A stretch of 13,027 bases of DNA, from NCBI GenBank assembly GCA_002785065.1, contig PFLI01000108.1:1-13027 (forward strand), written 5' to 3'. Shown one piece after another: positions 6,533 through 13,027 of this stretch. Made by a program: the position numbers and the translations under genes. Positions within the stretch are counted from its first letter, which is position 1. Each line of letters starts with the position of its first letter. The DNA is from Candidatus Roizmanbacteria bacterium CG_4_10_14_0_8_um_filter_33_9. GTDB taxonomy: Bacteria > Patescibacteriota > Microgenomatia > UBA1406 > GWC2-37-13. The notes beneath the pieces were generated by a model. That model searched no databases, had not been told where the DNA came from, and was given only the letters and a program-made list of their open reading frames with translations.

Positions 6533-7015
6533 TTATCTTTTAATGAACTGCATAATATACATAAATATCAAGGTGGTTAATAGTAGTATAACGAAAGGAA
6601 TAACAACTTTTTGATAGTAAAAAAGTACTTTTCCGTTATTTTTTATTCTTATAATTCTATCGATAATAATCGCCACCAAGGAAATAATAAAACCGATAGT
6701 CGTCCCAGCAACTACTTTGTCAATTCCCAAAAATGTATTATATTTATGCCCAATCTGTTTGGTAAAAAATAAAGTCCCAATCGTCAAGAAATAAAAAGCG
6801 ATGGTCCAACCGAAACCATTTTTCAACAGTTTATTTTTCATAAATGAAGCAAACCAAAATGCAACTGCAGTATTAAGAGCAGATAACCATATTGAAACAA
6901 GAAGATCGTCAATTCCAAGTTTTTTTGCTATAAACAAACCTCCTCCAATAGTAACAACACATACCGGACATTGAGCATATACAACGGGTGGAAACATATC
7001 TTGTAAGTGTATCAT
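6533..7015 (-). CDS. Small polytopic membrane protein with N-terminal CPVC motif
   Basis: A 160-residue integral membrane protein with four clear hydrophobic segments (about 38-58, 69-86, 100-119 and 135-156) and a shorter one at 20-32. Cys16-Pro-Val-Cys19 lies just before the short hydrophobic stretch, probably at the membrane surface; these are the only cysteines. GIDDLLVSIW follows at 34-43. I recall similar CPVC-x-V-x-GGG...GIDD membrane proteins as CPR hypotheticals, without an assigned function. It is the first gene of the hydrogenase accessory operon. A redox-active dithiol or metal site serving as electron partner, or a membrane anchor for the soluble hydrogenase, is inferred from motif and position. 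An alternative start at Met7 would keep the motif. Confidence 0.8.
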   Translation of the reverse strand: MIHLQDMFPPVVYAQCPVCVVTIGGGLFIAKKLGIDDLLVSIWLSALNTAVAFWFASFMKNKLLKNGFGWTIAFYFLTIGTLFFTKQIGHKYNTFLGIDKVVAGTTIGFIISLVAIIIDRIIRIKNNGKVLFYYQKVVIPFVILLLTTLIFMYIMQFIKR

Positions 7016-7096
7016 AAAAAATGTGCTTTCTCTACATTTTTCTATAAATAATATGTATATGTTGATAAATCACCGGATCATGATTATAATCTGCAT
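7016..7096. promoter_or_regulatory. Divergent intergenic region, plus-strand promoter TTGATA-17-TATAAT
   Basis: For the half-size EamA gene there is a -35 TTGATA at 7062-7067, a 17-base spacer and a perfect -10 TATAAT at 7085-7090. Only six bases separate the -10 from the ATG at 7097, so transcription should begin at or beside the start codon and give a leaderless message. For the minus-strand hydrogenase accessory operon I see only AT-rich hexamers such as TATAGA about 30 bases before its ATG, without a convincing -35. Confidence 0.75.
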
Positions 7097-7519
7097 ATGT
7101 CATGGTTTATATATGCACTTTTATCTGCCCTGTTTGCAGCTGCAACAGCAATACTTGCAAAAATAGGAGTAAAAAATATAAATTCTAATCTAGCAACAGC
7201 TATTCGAACAATAGTAATTTTGTTTTTTGCATGGGGAATTGTTTTTGCACAAGGACTTTATAAACAAATCCCTTCAATCTCAAAAGTATCATTAATATTT
7301 TTGATCCTTTCAGGTTTTGCAACTGGTCTTTCCTGGCTATTTTATTTTCGAGCTCTTCAAATTGGAGAAGCTTCAAAAGTAGCCCCAATTGATAAATTTA
7401 GTCTCGTTCTTACGATCTTACTTGCAACGATTTTTTTAAAAGAGAAAATTACTCTTCCTATTGGGTTGGGAGTTTTACTCATTACAATTGGAACCTACAT
7501 AATAGCCTTTATAAAGTAG
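7097..7519 (+). CDS. Half-size EamA membrane protein (COG2510-like)
   Basis: A 140-residue protein with about five hydrophobic segments, corresponding to a single EamA domain, half the size of ordinary DMT transporters. It probably works as a dimer. The segment KVAPIDKFSLVLTILLATIFLKEK near residues 94-117 is characteristic of the small COG2510-type proteins. The substrate is unknown. It has its own near-consensus promoter and is followed 77 bases later by the zinc regulator, which also has a promoter, so it is likely a single-gene unit. No terminator hairpin was seen after it. The ATG fits both the promoter spacing and the first membrane helix. Confidence 0.88.
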   Translation: MSWFIYALLSALFAAATAILAKIGVKNINSNLATAIRTIVILFFAWGIVFAQGLYKQIPSISKVSLIFLILSGFATGLSWLFYFRALQIGEASKVAPIDKFSLVLTILLATIFLKEKITLPIGLGVLLITIGTYIIAFIK

Positions 7520-7558
7520 ATGTTGAAAATGAAAAACTTCGATTCATAAATTATGCTC

Positions 7559-7587
7559 TTGACTTATTGCAATTTATTTGCAATAAT
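7559..7587 (+). promoter_or_regulatory. Promoter of the zur-znu operon, TTGACT-17-AATAAT
   Basis: A -35 TTGACT at 7559-7564 and a -10 AATAAT at 7582-7587, each five of six to consensus, are separated by exactly 17 bases. The -10 ends nine bases before the regulator's ATG at 7597, predicting a leader of three bases or fewer. Confidence 0.7.
7564..7586. promoter_or_regulatory. Probable Zur/Fur operator palindrome
   Basis: A perfect 9-base inverted repeat, TTATTGCAA and TTGCAATAA, is separated by TTTAT. It fills the spacer of the promoter in front of the Fur-family gene and touches both hexamers, so a bound dimer would block RNA polymerase. The size and AT-rich dyad fit Fur-family operators. 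I noticed no second full copy elsewhere in the window. Confidence 0.75.
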
Positions 7588-7596
7588 AATAACTCA

Positions 7597-7998
7597 ATGG
7601 ACACCATTAAAAAACTTATTAAAGATAAAGGCCAACGATTTACCTCTCAAAAAAAAGAGATTTTATGTGCATTGCAACAAAAACCTCAAACCGTACTTGA
7701 GATTTATAAAGCAGTAAATTCTAAAAAGAATAGTATGGATAAAACAACGGTATATCGTATTTTAACGAACTTTCTTGATCTTGGTATTGTAAATAAAGTA
7801 CAACTAAACGATAAAGAGGCTCGATTTGAACTATCAAATCGTAAACACCACCACCATCTTGTTTGCGAAGACTGCGGAAATATTGAAAATATTCAACTAC
7901 CAGAAGATACGCTCCTTAAGGTAGTTAAAAAGAAATCAGATTTTAAAATAAAAAGTCATTCACTTGAATTTTTTGGTGTATGCAAACACTGCCAATAA
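7597..7998 (+). CDS. zur: Fur-family metal regulator, probably zinc-responsive (Zur)
   Basis: A 133-residue Fur-family repressor. The N-terminal winged helix contains GQRFTSQKKEILCAL (12-26) and the recognition helix region KTTVYRILTNF (49-59). The dimerisation half has a HHHH run at 84-87, two CxxC pairs (Cys90/Cys93 and Cys129/Cys132) that form the structural zinc site, and His121. Zinc rather than iron specificity is inferred from the zinc importer genes that follow 35 bases later and are probably co-transcribed. The ATG at 7597 is chosen over an in-frame TTG at 7567 because the latter lies inside the promoter and operator and would add an unlike N-terminus. Autorepression through the palindrome at 7564-7586 is likely. 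Confidence 0.9.
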   Translation: MDTIKKLIKDKGQRFTSQKKEILCALQQKPQTVLEIYKAVNSKKNSMDKTTVYRILTNFLDLGIVNKVQLNDKEARFELSNRKHHHHLVCEDCGNIENIQLPEDTLLKVVKKKSDFKIKSHSLEFFGVCKHCQ

Positions 7999-8033
7999 GG
8001 ACAGTAGCATTATTAATTCATATTTAGTTTCCT

Positions 8034-8957
8034 ATGAAGCGTAATAAATTAGATTTACTTATCTTTATTTTGTTAGTTGGAATCGGTGTTTTCTTTGTGT
8101 CAACAAAAAAGTCTCGACCACAAAATATCACTTCAAAGAAAATAACTATTACTGCTTCATTTTATCCTCTCGCCTTTTTGGCAAAACGTATTGGGGATGA
8201 ATATGTGGATGTTATCAATTTAACTCCAGCTGGAGCAGAACCTCATGATTTTGAACCCACAACAAAAGATATGGCAACAATTGAAAAAAGCAGTCTTCTC
8301 ATTATGAATGGCATGGGGGTAGAAATGTATGAAAAAAAATTAAATGAACAGTTAGCTGGCTCCTCTGTAAAAATAGTACTTGCGGGAAAGGAATTTGCAA
8401 TACAAGATATTGTGAAGGATGGGACAAAACGAAAAGATCCTCATGTATGGGTTGATCCTGTTCTCTATGGCAAAATGGCACAAAAAATAGCTGGGGAGAT
8501 GGGCAAGCTCGATACGGCTCATGCAAGCGAGTACAAAAAAAATGCAAATCAACTAGTAGAAGAGCTGAATAGTCTTGATAGAAGTTATAAACAAGAGTTA
8601 GCAAGCTGTACACTTCATAAGATTGTTACAGCACATACTGCTTTTGGCTATCTGGCACATAGATATGGATTTGAACAAATTGGAATATCGGGAATATCCC
8701 CTGAAGAAGAACCGTCTCCTAAAGAATTAAAATTAATAACAGATTTTGTAAAAAAAGAGGGAGTGAATCATATACTTCTTGAAGAATTAGCTCCACGAGT
8801 ATGGGGAGAAACAGTAGCCGCTGAAACAGGAGCGCAAGTACTAGTCCTTAACCCTCTTGAGGGCATAACGCCTGATGAAGAAAAGGATGGGGTAAACTAT
8901 ATTTCAATACAGAAAAAAAATATTGAGTCATTAAAGATTGCACTACAATGTAAATAA
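8034..8957 (+). CDS. znuA: Zinc ABC transporter substrate-binding protein (ZnuA-like)
   Basis: A 307-residue cluster A-I metal-binding protein that captures zinc outside the membrane for the ABC importer. Residues 7-23 are a hydrophobic segment without a lipobox cysteine, so it is probably held by an uncleaved anchor rather than a lipid. Ligand motifs are EPHDFEPT (His71), DPHVWVDP (His137) and AHTAFGYL (His201). His at the third position favours zinc over manganese, since manganese-type proteins usually have Glu there. The acidic PEEEPSPKEL segment (223-232) is typical. There is no long His-rich loop as in E. coli ZnuA. It ends two bases before the ATPase gene. Manganese or mixed specificity cannot be excluded. 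Confidence 0.92.
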   Translation: MKRNKLDLLIFILLVGIGVFFVSTKKSRPQNITSKKITITASFYPLAFLAKRIGDEYVDVINLTPAGAEPHDFEPTTKDMATIEKSSLLIMNGMGVEMYEKKLNEQLAGSSVKIVLAGKEFAIQDIVKDGTKRKDPHVWVDPVLYGKMAQKIAGEMGKLDTAHASEYKKNANQLVEELNSLDRSYKQELASCTLHKIVTAHTAFGYLAHRYGFEQIGISGISPEEEPSPKELKLITDFVKKEGVNHILLEELAPRVWGETVAAETGAQVLVLNPLEGITPDEEKDGVNYISIQKKNIESLKIALQCK

Positions 8958-8959
8958 AT

Positions 8960-9655
8960 ATGGATACAATTATTCCTCACGCTATTGAAATAAAGAATCT
9001 TTCCTTTTCATATGAAAAAGAACAAGTACTTACAAATGTTAATTGTAAAATTGATGTGGGGAGTTATGTTGGTATTGTTGGTCATAATGGAAGCGGAAAA
9101 TCTACACTTTTAAAGCTTATTCTCGGAATACTCCAACCGGATAAAGGAAAGGTGTATTTGTTTGGAAAAGATAATTCAGTCTCAATTGAGTGGAGCAAAA
9201 TAGGATACGTTTCCCAGAAAGCAGGCATCAGCATTTCTCATGTACCAATCACCGTGGATGAAGTGGTAAAAATGGAGAAAGTAAGTGATTATGCGGTTGA
9301 TGAAGCACTTACATCTGTGCATATGTTGAAGTTTAAACATAAACTCTTAAGAGAGTTATCTGGAGGTCAGCAACAACGAATATTTATTGCACGAGCTTTG
9401 GTGAAAAAACCACAACTTCTTATATTGGATGAACCAACTGTGGGAGTTGATGTAAAAACACAAGAAACATTTTATGAGCTCCTTAGTCGTTTAAATACGG
9501 AGCAGAACATTACTCTTCTTCTCGTTTCCCATGATTTACATACTATTTCACATAAGGTAAAAACAGTTATTCAACTTGACAGAAAAACATATCCTTACAA
9601 CTTAACATCATGTAATGTTAATCATATTCATTCTCCCTATGCAGCAGCTCACTGA
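8960..9655 (+). CDS. znuC: Zinc ABC transporter ATP-binding protein (ZnuC-like)
   Basis: A 231-residue cytoplasmic ATPase that powers the zinc importer. The motifs are complete: Walker A GHNGSGKST (41-49), Q-loop Gln86 in YVSQK, signature LSGGQQQR (133-140), Walker B LLILDEPT (153-160) with D-loop GVD, and H-loop His191 in SHD. After the H-loop the protein has a short tail containing Cys218, His222, His224 and His231, which might bind metal, although the tail's last residues overlap the permease gene. The gene starts two bases after the substrate-binding protein gene and overlaps the permease by 17 bases. Confidence 0.94.
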   Translation: MDTIIPHAIEIKNLSFSYEKEQVLTNVNCKIDVGSYVGIVGHNGSGKSTLLKLILGILQPDKGKVYLFGKDNSVSIEWSKIGYVSQKAGISISHVPITVDEVVKMEKVSDYAVDEALTSVHMLKFKHKLLRELSGGQQQRIFIARALVKKPQLLILDEPTVGVDVKTQETFYELLSRLNTEQNITLLLVSHDLHTISHKVKTVIQLDRKTYPYNLTSCNVNHIHSPYAAAH

Positions 9656-10445
9656 ACTATTTCAATATGAATTTATGGTACGCGCCTTTTGGGCAGGACT
9701 TATTGTAGCAATTATTGCCCCGCTTATCGGAAGTTTCTTAGTTGTTCGTAGGTTATCACTTATTGCAGACACCTTATCTCACGTTGCATTAACGGGAGTC
9801 GCGATAGGGCTTCTTTTAGGAATTAACCCACTTATTACCACCATGATTTGTACCGTTGTTACCGCATACATTATTGAAGAGCTTCGTTCCAATGAACGTA
9901 TCTCAGCGGAGTCAGTTCTTGCCATGATCCTTCCAGGGGGACTTGCTATGGCACTTATCCTTATTAGTCTTGCCAATGGATTTAATACGAGTCTTATTAC
10001 ATACCTTTTTGGGAGTATTACGGCAGTCACCCAGCAAGATCTATGGATTATTTTTGGATTGGGAATTGGCATTGCTGTCATATTCATCTTGTTTTATCGG
10101 GAGTTCATGTATACGTCATTTGATGAAGAGAGTGCCCGTACCAGTGGAATACCGGTGAAATTGATTAATCATCTATTCATGATATTAATTGCCCTCACTG
10201 TATCCGTTGCGATGAAGGTTGTAGGAGCACTTCTTATTGGGGCTTTAATGATTATTCCTGTTATTACCGCTATGCAAATAGTACAAGGATTTAAGAAAAG
10301 TATAGTAGTTTCTGTGGGAGTTGCTTTTATAAGCATGATTATGGGGCTTATCGTTTCGTACTATGCAAATTTACCCGCGGGAGCCACAATTGTTATGACT
10401 TCTATATCTCTCTTCGCCCTCATATCCATTCTTAAAAGAATATAA
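9639..10445 (+). CDS. znuB: Zinc ABC transporter permease (ZnuB-like, ABC-3 family)
   Basis: A 268-residue membrane permease with about eight hydrophobic segments, typical of the ABC-3 family for zinc and manganese. Family hallmarks are FWAGLIVAIIAPLIGSFLVVRR near the N-terminus, the following LSLIADTLSHVALTGVAIG, and VVGALLIGALMIIPV in the C-terminal half. The ATG at 9639 starts MQQLTELFQYEFM, the usual family beginning; an ATG at 9615 would add eight residues and lie deeper in the ATPase gene. It overlaps the ATPase gene by 17 bases, so it is translationally coupled, and it ends the zur-znuACB operon. Five bases separate its stop from the convergent YibE/F-like gene. Confidence 0.92.
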   Translation: MQQLTELFQYEFMVRAFWAGLIVAIIAPLIGSFLVVRRLSLIADTLSHVALTGVAIGLLLGINPLITTMICTVVTAYIIEELRSNERISAESVLAMILPGGLAMALILISLANGFNTSLITYLFGSITAVTQQDLWIIFGLGIGIAVIFILFYREFMYTSFDEESARTSGIPVKLINHLFMILIALTVSVAMKVVGALLIGALMIIPVITAMQIVQGFKKSIVVSVGVAFISMIMGLIVSYYANLPAGATIVMTSISLFALISILKRI

Positions 10446-10460
10446 ATTCTTTACTTTTTT
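10428..10460. terminator. Weak bidirectional terminator-like repeats
   Basis: ATTCTT (10428-10433), AAGAAT (10436-10441) and ATTCTT (10446-10451) can pair as alternative 6-base hairpins, and a T run at 10455-10460 follows on the plus strand. The stems contain only one G-C pair each, so stability is low. It lies at the convergent junction where both operons must end. Confidence 0.3.
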
Positions 10461-11554
10461 CCAGAGGCAATCATAGTTGCAACAAAAGTTGTGATGGGGA
10501 CTGATAGAACAAGACCAATACTTCCTACAAGGGTTCTTACAATTTCATCCGCAATGATTTCATAGTTGATGATCTCAGAAAAAGGATGCGGGTTATTGAT
10601 GAAAAGAAGCAGCAGTGGTAAAGCTGCACCAGTATATACCAATATTAAAGTATTAACCATCGAGGATATATGATCTTGTCCAACATCCATCGCACGCTTA
10701 TACAACTCATCCATCGTTAATCGACTATTTGTTTCTTTTAACTGAAATACAATAGAGGATTGCGATATGGTTATGTCATCTAATACACCTAAAACCCCAA
10801 TAATAATTCCAGCTAAAAGTAATCCTTTCATATTAATAGTGCCTTGTTTTATCACCTGAAGGAAACCAGCTTCTTCTGAAGCAAAACCAGTTAAGTGCGC
10901 CGTATCAACAAAAATGTTTGAGAGTATACCAGTTATAACTAAAGCAATTAAAGTACCTACGATCGCCACAAAAGTCTTTCTATTGAAGCCATGAGAAAGA
11001 AAAAAAGAAACAGGAATAATAACAAGCGACCCTAAAATAGCTATTTCAACAGGATTTGCACCTGATACTATTTGTGGCAAAATAAAGGAAAAGATAATAA
11101 GAAATGAAATAGCCATGCCAAGAAGCGACATGAGCCCCCTCCATTTTGCAATAAATATCGTTACTAAAATAAAGATGACAAAAAGAATGATCAACGCATC
11201 TCTTCGCATATAATCTGAAATATAATAAATTATCTTTCCATCAATCCCCTTCATCATAGATACTATAACTTTGTCATCGAGATGATATTTTTGTTCGTTG
11301 GCAAGAGGCATATTGCTATTCTCTATAATTATTTTTTTGTTTTCTTGAGGTCCGCTCATCACCGTAAGTTCAAGTTTTTGGTATAACTGTTTCTTTTGCA
11401 TGACTTCAACCTGTTTTTCTTCCAATATCCGAGTAACAATTGCTTCAAGTTGTTCTTGTTTGGGCGGACTATTAACAACCTCAGTTTGAGCAAAAACTGT
11501 TGAACTACAAAAAAATACTATTAAGAATAACAAGGTTATAAATATTTTTTTCAT
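10451..11554 (-). CDS. YibE/F-like membrane protein
   Basis: A 367-residue membrane protein of the YibE/F family, whose function is unknown. It starts with a signal sequence (residues 1-22, ending VFAQ), followed by an extracytoplasmic domain of about 95 residues and seven or so membrane segments. The conserved GVLGVLDDITISQSS element, in the middle of the membrane part, is the family hallmark. The ATG at 11554 is preferred over one at 11590 because the signal sequence begins there; the longer form would overlap the upstream gene. It is the last gene of a three-gene minus-strand operon, seven bases after the thioredoxin-CcdA gene. Transport of an unidentified substrate is a common guess for the family but unproven. 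Confidence 0.87.
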   Translation of the reverse strand: MKKIFITLLFLIVFFCSSTVFAQTEVVNSPPKQEQLEAIVTRILEEKQVEVMQKKQLYQKLELTVMSGPQENKKIIIENSNMPLANEQKYHLDDKVIVSMMKGIDGKIIYYISDYMRRDALIILFVIFILVTIFIAKWRGLMSLLGMAISFLIIFSFILPQIVSGANPVEIAILGSLVIIPVSFFLSHGFNRKTFVAIVGTLIALVITGILSNIFVDTAHLTGFASEEAGFLQVIKQGTINMKGLLLAGIIIGVLGVLDDITISQSSIVFQLKETNSRLTMDELYKRAMDVGQDHISSMVNTLILVYTGAALPLLLLFINNPHPFSEIINYEIIADEIVRTLVGSIGLVLSVPITTFVATMIASGKK

Positions 11555-11561
11555 ATATGTT

Positions 11562-12710
11562 TTATAATATCCCAAAAAGATAATAGGCACCTAAAGAAAA
11601 CATAATAATACTTTCTATTAGTGTGATCCATGTAATAAATTTTGGAGACGCCAACCAAAGCTTCATAGTAAAAAAAGCAATAAAAAAAACAAGTAATTCA
11701 TCAAACATGTAAAAAAATACGTAAAGAGCAATATATGTAATGTATGAAAAACCCGATAAATTTGCTTTAGTCAACATTCCTGCAAAAGCAACAGGAACTG
11801 CCGCTGAACAAGGAAATTCGACAACAGTTATTACTACAGCAAAAAGAAATATCGATACAAGTATTGTTATCGTTCTTGCTTTGTTATCCATCAAAGATTG
11901 AAATTTTTTAGAAAATCCTCCCTCTATTTTTTGTGCCGGCCCGATACCGCAGATTGGGCCTTGTTTTTTAAATTTTATAAACTCCTTTAAAAAATAAAGC
12001 CCTCCTCCAAAAGTTAAGATACCTATAAAAAGCTCCATTTGTCGAAGATATGGACTTAATAGGTTGAATAACTGGTACCAAAAAAATATTAGCAATCCAT
12101 AAATTACGGCTGTTGTAAAAATAAAGCTACTTCCAAAAATAAGAGTCTTAGTCCTTGATTTCAAAGCTAAAACAAGAGCCAGTATAATAAGAAGTGCTCC
12201 TAATGAACAAACATTAAATCCATCCATAAACCCAAGAATAACGGCGATGATTGGCAAACCATATTGATTAGGGTCAACTTTTCCAATAAAAGGAAATAAA
12301 ATCGAATTATCTGAAGGGCAATTCTGAGTAGCAGAATTTAGATTACTTGTTGAATATATTATACATTTTTTTATTTTGTTAGAAATTTCATTATTAAAGC
12401 CAATAAAGTATTGTTTGTCAATAAAAATGGCTGGAATAAGACCTTGAGATGAGGTGGGAACTTGATGTTTTTTATAAAATTCAATGAGTCGTTGACTATT
12501 TCGGGAAACCTCATATTGATTGAGAATAATATGCGGATACTTTTTTTTGGTAACCTCAAGAAAATCCTTTGCCTTTGCGCAATGAGGACAAGTAGAACTA
12601 TAAAAGAAATCAATCTGAATCGGTTGCGCAGAAAAAACAGTTATTTGAAAAATAAATAGAAATAAAAAAGAGAGAAACAAAAAAATATATGTAATTATGC
12701 TACTTTTCAT
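11562..12710 (-). CDS. Thioredoxin-like domain fused to CcdA/DsbD-type membrane domain
   Basis: A 382-residue predicted electron-transfer protein. Residues 5-28 form a signal anchor; a thioredoxin/glutaredoxin-like domain follows (about 30-115) with the active site CPHC at Cys41 and Cys44 and a cis-Pro-like GLIPAIFID at 90-98. From about 150 there are six membrane segments with DGFNVCSLGALL (Cys168) and VVEFPCSAAVP (Cys301), the cysteine pair that in CcdA and DsbD shuttles reducing equivalents across the membrane. The fusion joins electron source and exported acceptor in one chain, so it probably supplies thiol reduction outside the cell. Cys116, Cys131 and Cys254 are additional. It lies 11 bases after the DUF134 gene. 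Confidence 0.9.
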   Translation of the reverse strand: MKSSIITYIFLFLSFLFLFIFQITVFSAQPIQIDFFYSSTCPHCAKAKDFLEVTKKKYPHIILNQYEVSRNSQRLIEFYKKHQVPTSSQGLIPAIFIDKQYFIGFNNEISNKIKKCIIYSTSNLNSATQNCPSDNSILFPFIGKVDPNQYGLPIIAVILGFMDGFNVCSLGALLIILALVLALKSRTKTLIFGSSFIFTTAVIYGLLIFFWYQLFNLLSPYLRQMELFIGILTFGGGLYFLKEFIKFKKQGPICGIGPAQKIEGGFSKKFQSLMDNKARTITILVSIFLFAVVITVVEFPCSAAVPVAFAGMLTKANLSGFSYITYIALYVFFYMFDELLVFFIAFFTMKLWLASPKFITWITLIESIIMFSLGAYYLFGIL

Positions 12711-12721
12711 ACAATGAAAAA

Positions 12722-12997
12722 CTAACTCATTAATATTTTTATCGCCTTACCCTTAATGATTGCCGATGCAACCTTTTTAATAGAGTTATCTAAAATCCGA
12801 GCAAATGTCGGTTGAGAGATCTTCATTTTTTCTGCTGCGTGTTTTTGATCCAGTCCGTCTACCTCATATAATTTAAGTGCTTCAACTTCATCGGGGAGTA
12901 AAATAACTTCCTCAAGACTCCGTAAAGAAATTCCTTGTGGCTTGAAGTAATATACATTTGGTTTAAATCGTAAACATCGATTAATTTTTGGTCTCAT
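12722..12997 (-). CDS. DUF134 family helix-turn-helix protein
   Basis: A 91-residue putative DNA-binding protein matching DUF134: RCLRFKPNVYYFKPQGI (7-23), SLEEVILLPDEVEALKL (27-43) and a helix-turn-helix resembling sigma-70 region 4 (GLDQKHAAEKMKISQPTFARIL, about 48-69), then the family's closing GKAIKI. DUF134 proteins are presumed regulators and often lie near redox or iron-sulfur-related genes. It leads an operon with the thioredoxin-CcdA fusion and the YibE/F-like gene and may regulate it; its targets are unknown. Only one cysteine is present (Cys8). The start ATG matches the family N-terminus MRP. Confidence 0.92.
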   Translation of the reverse strand: MRPKINRCLRFKPNVYYFKPQGISLRSLEEVILLPDEVEALKLYEVDGLDQKHAAEKMKISQPTFARILDNSIKKVASAIIKGKAIKILMS

Positions 12998-13027
12998 ATT
13001 TTTTTGACATAACCATGTTTGACGTGG
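12998..13027. promoter_or_regulatory. Upstream region of the DUF134 operon with short repeats
   Basis: These 30 bases hold two direct copies of TTTGAC (13003-13008 and 13018-13023, 15 bases apart) and a short dyad ACAT-N4-ATGT (13008-13019). They could be an operator or part of the promoter, but the region is cut by the window edge. Confidence 0.3.

Noticed and set aside
7200..7519. CTTTATAAAG palindrome near 7507-7516 as a terminator after the half-size EamA gene
   Set aside because: It spans the last codons, has no G-C rich stem and no following T run.
8302..8613. 103-codon open frame antisense to znuA
   Set aside because: It lies wholly inside a gene with all family motifs and its product has no recognisable features; a chance shadow frame.
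9779..10087. 102-codon open frame antisense to znuB
   Set aside because: Fully inside the permease gene on the other strand, with no family resemblance or initiation signal.
1..13027. UGA recoded as glycine or tryptophan (Gracilibacteria/SR1 code)
   Set aside because: The carboxypeptidase and znuC end at TGA at family-appropriate positions, and no family is interrupted by in-frame TGA.
1..13027. tRNA, rRNA, CRISPR array, insertion sequence or prophage
   Set aside because: All gaps are under 100 bases and none shows such structure; no transposase, integrase or spaced identical repeats were seen.

Overview
The window looks like a compact, AT-rich bacterial genome of the Candidate Phyla Radiation (Patescibacteria), perhaps Microgenomates. 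This is inferred from short tightly packed genes, near-absent intergenic DNA, no recognisable Shine-Dalgarno sequence before any start, and several small proteins that I recall only as CPR conserved hypotheticals. UGA behaves as a normal stop, which argues against the Gracilibacteria/SR1 code. No RNA gene, insertion sequence, CRISPR array or gene-free stretch over 100 bases was seen.

Layout. (1) Bases 2-856 (+): the 3' part of a D-Ala-D-Ala carboxypeptidase, convergent with a membrane-anchored hypothetical protein (847-1929, -). (2) Bases 1989-3786 (+): a two-gene [NiFe] hydrogenase, a very short one-cluster small subunit and a large subunit with all four nickel cysteines. (3) Bases 3767-7015 (-): a six-gene operon facing it, in transcription order a CPVC-containing membrane protein, an unknown helical protein, HypC, an EamA transporter, a DUF6390 protein and the hydrogenase C-terminal endopeptidase. 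(4) Bases 7097-7519 (+): a half-size EamA protein with a near-consensus promoter. (5) Bases 7597-10445 (+): a Fur/Zur-type regulator and a zinc ABC importer (substrate-binding protein, ATPase, permease); a perfect inverted repeat lies between the -35 and -10 of the regulator promoter. (6) Bases 10451-12997 (-): a DUF134 helix-turn-helix protein, a thioredoxin-CcdA fusion and a YibE/F-like membrane protein.

How they fit together. The plus-strand pair encodes the hydrogenase and the opposing operon encodes its maturation: HypC for the Fe(CN)2CO group, the protease that trims the large subunit, and DUF6390, whose C-terminal half itself looks HypC-like. HypA, B, D, E and F are not in the window and must lie elsewhere if the enzyme is active. 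No ferredoxin, FAD/NAD subunit or ion-pumping subunit is present, so the electron partner is unknown; the CPVC membrane protein is the most suggestive local candidate. The small subunit has a tandem Cys-Cys, as in the complex I subunit NuoB, where hydrogenases normally have CxxC. This minimal hydrogenase and its accessory operon are the best candidate for an under-described system here.

The zinc locus appears self-contained: the regulator probably represses its own operon through the palindrome. Promoters that can be read sit so close to start codons that the messages should be leaderless or nearly so.
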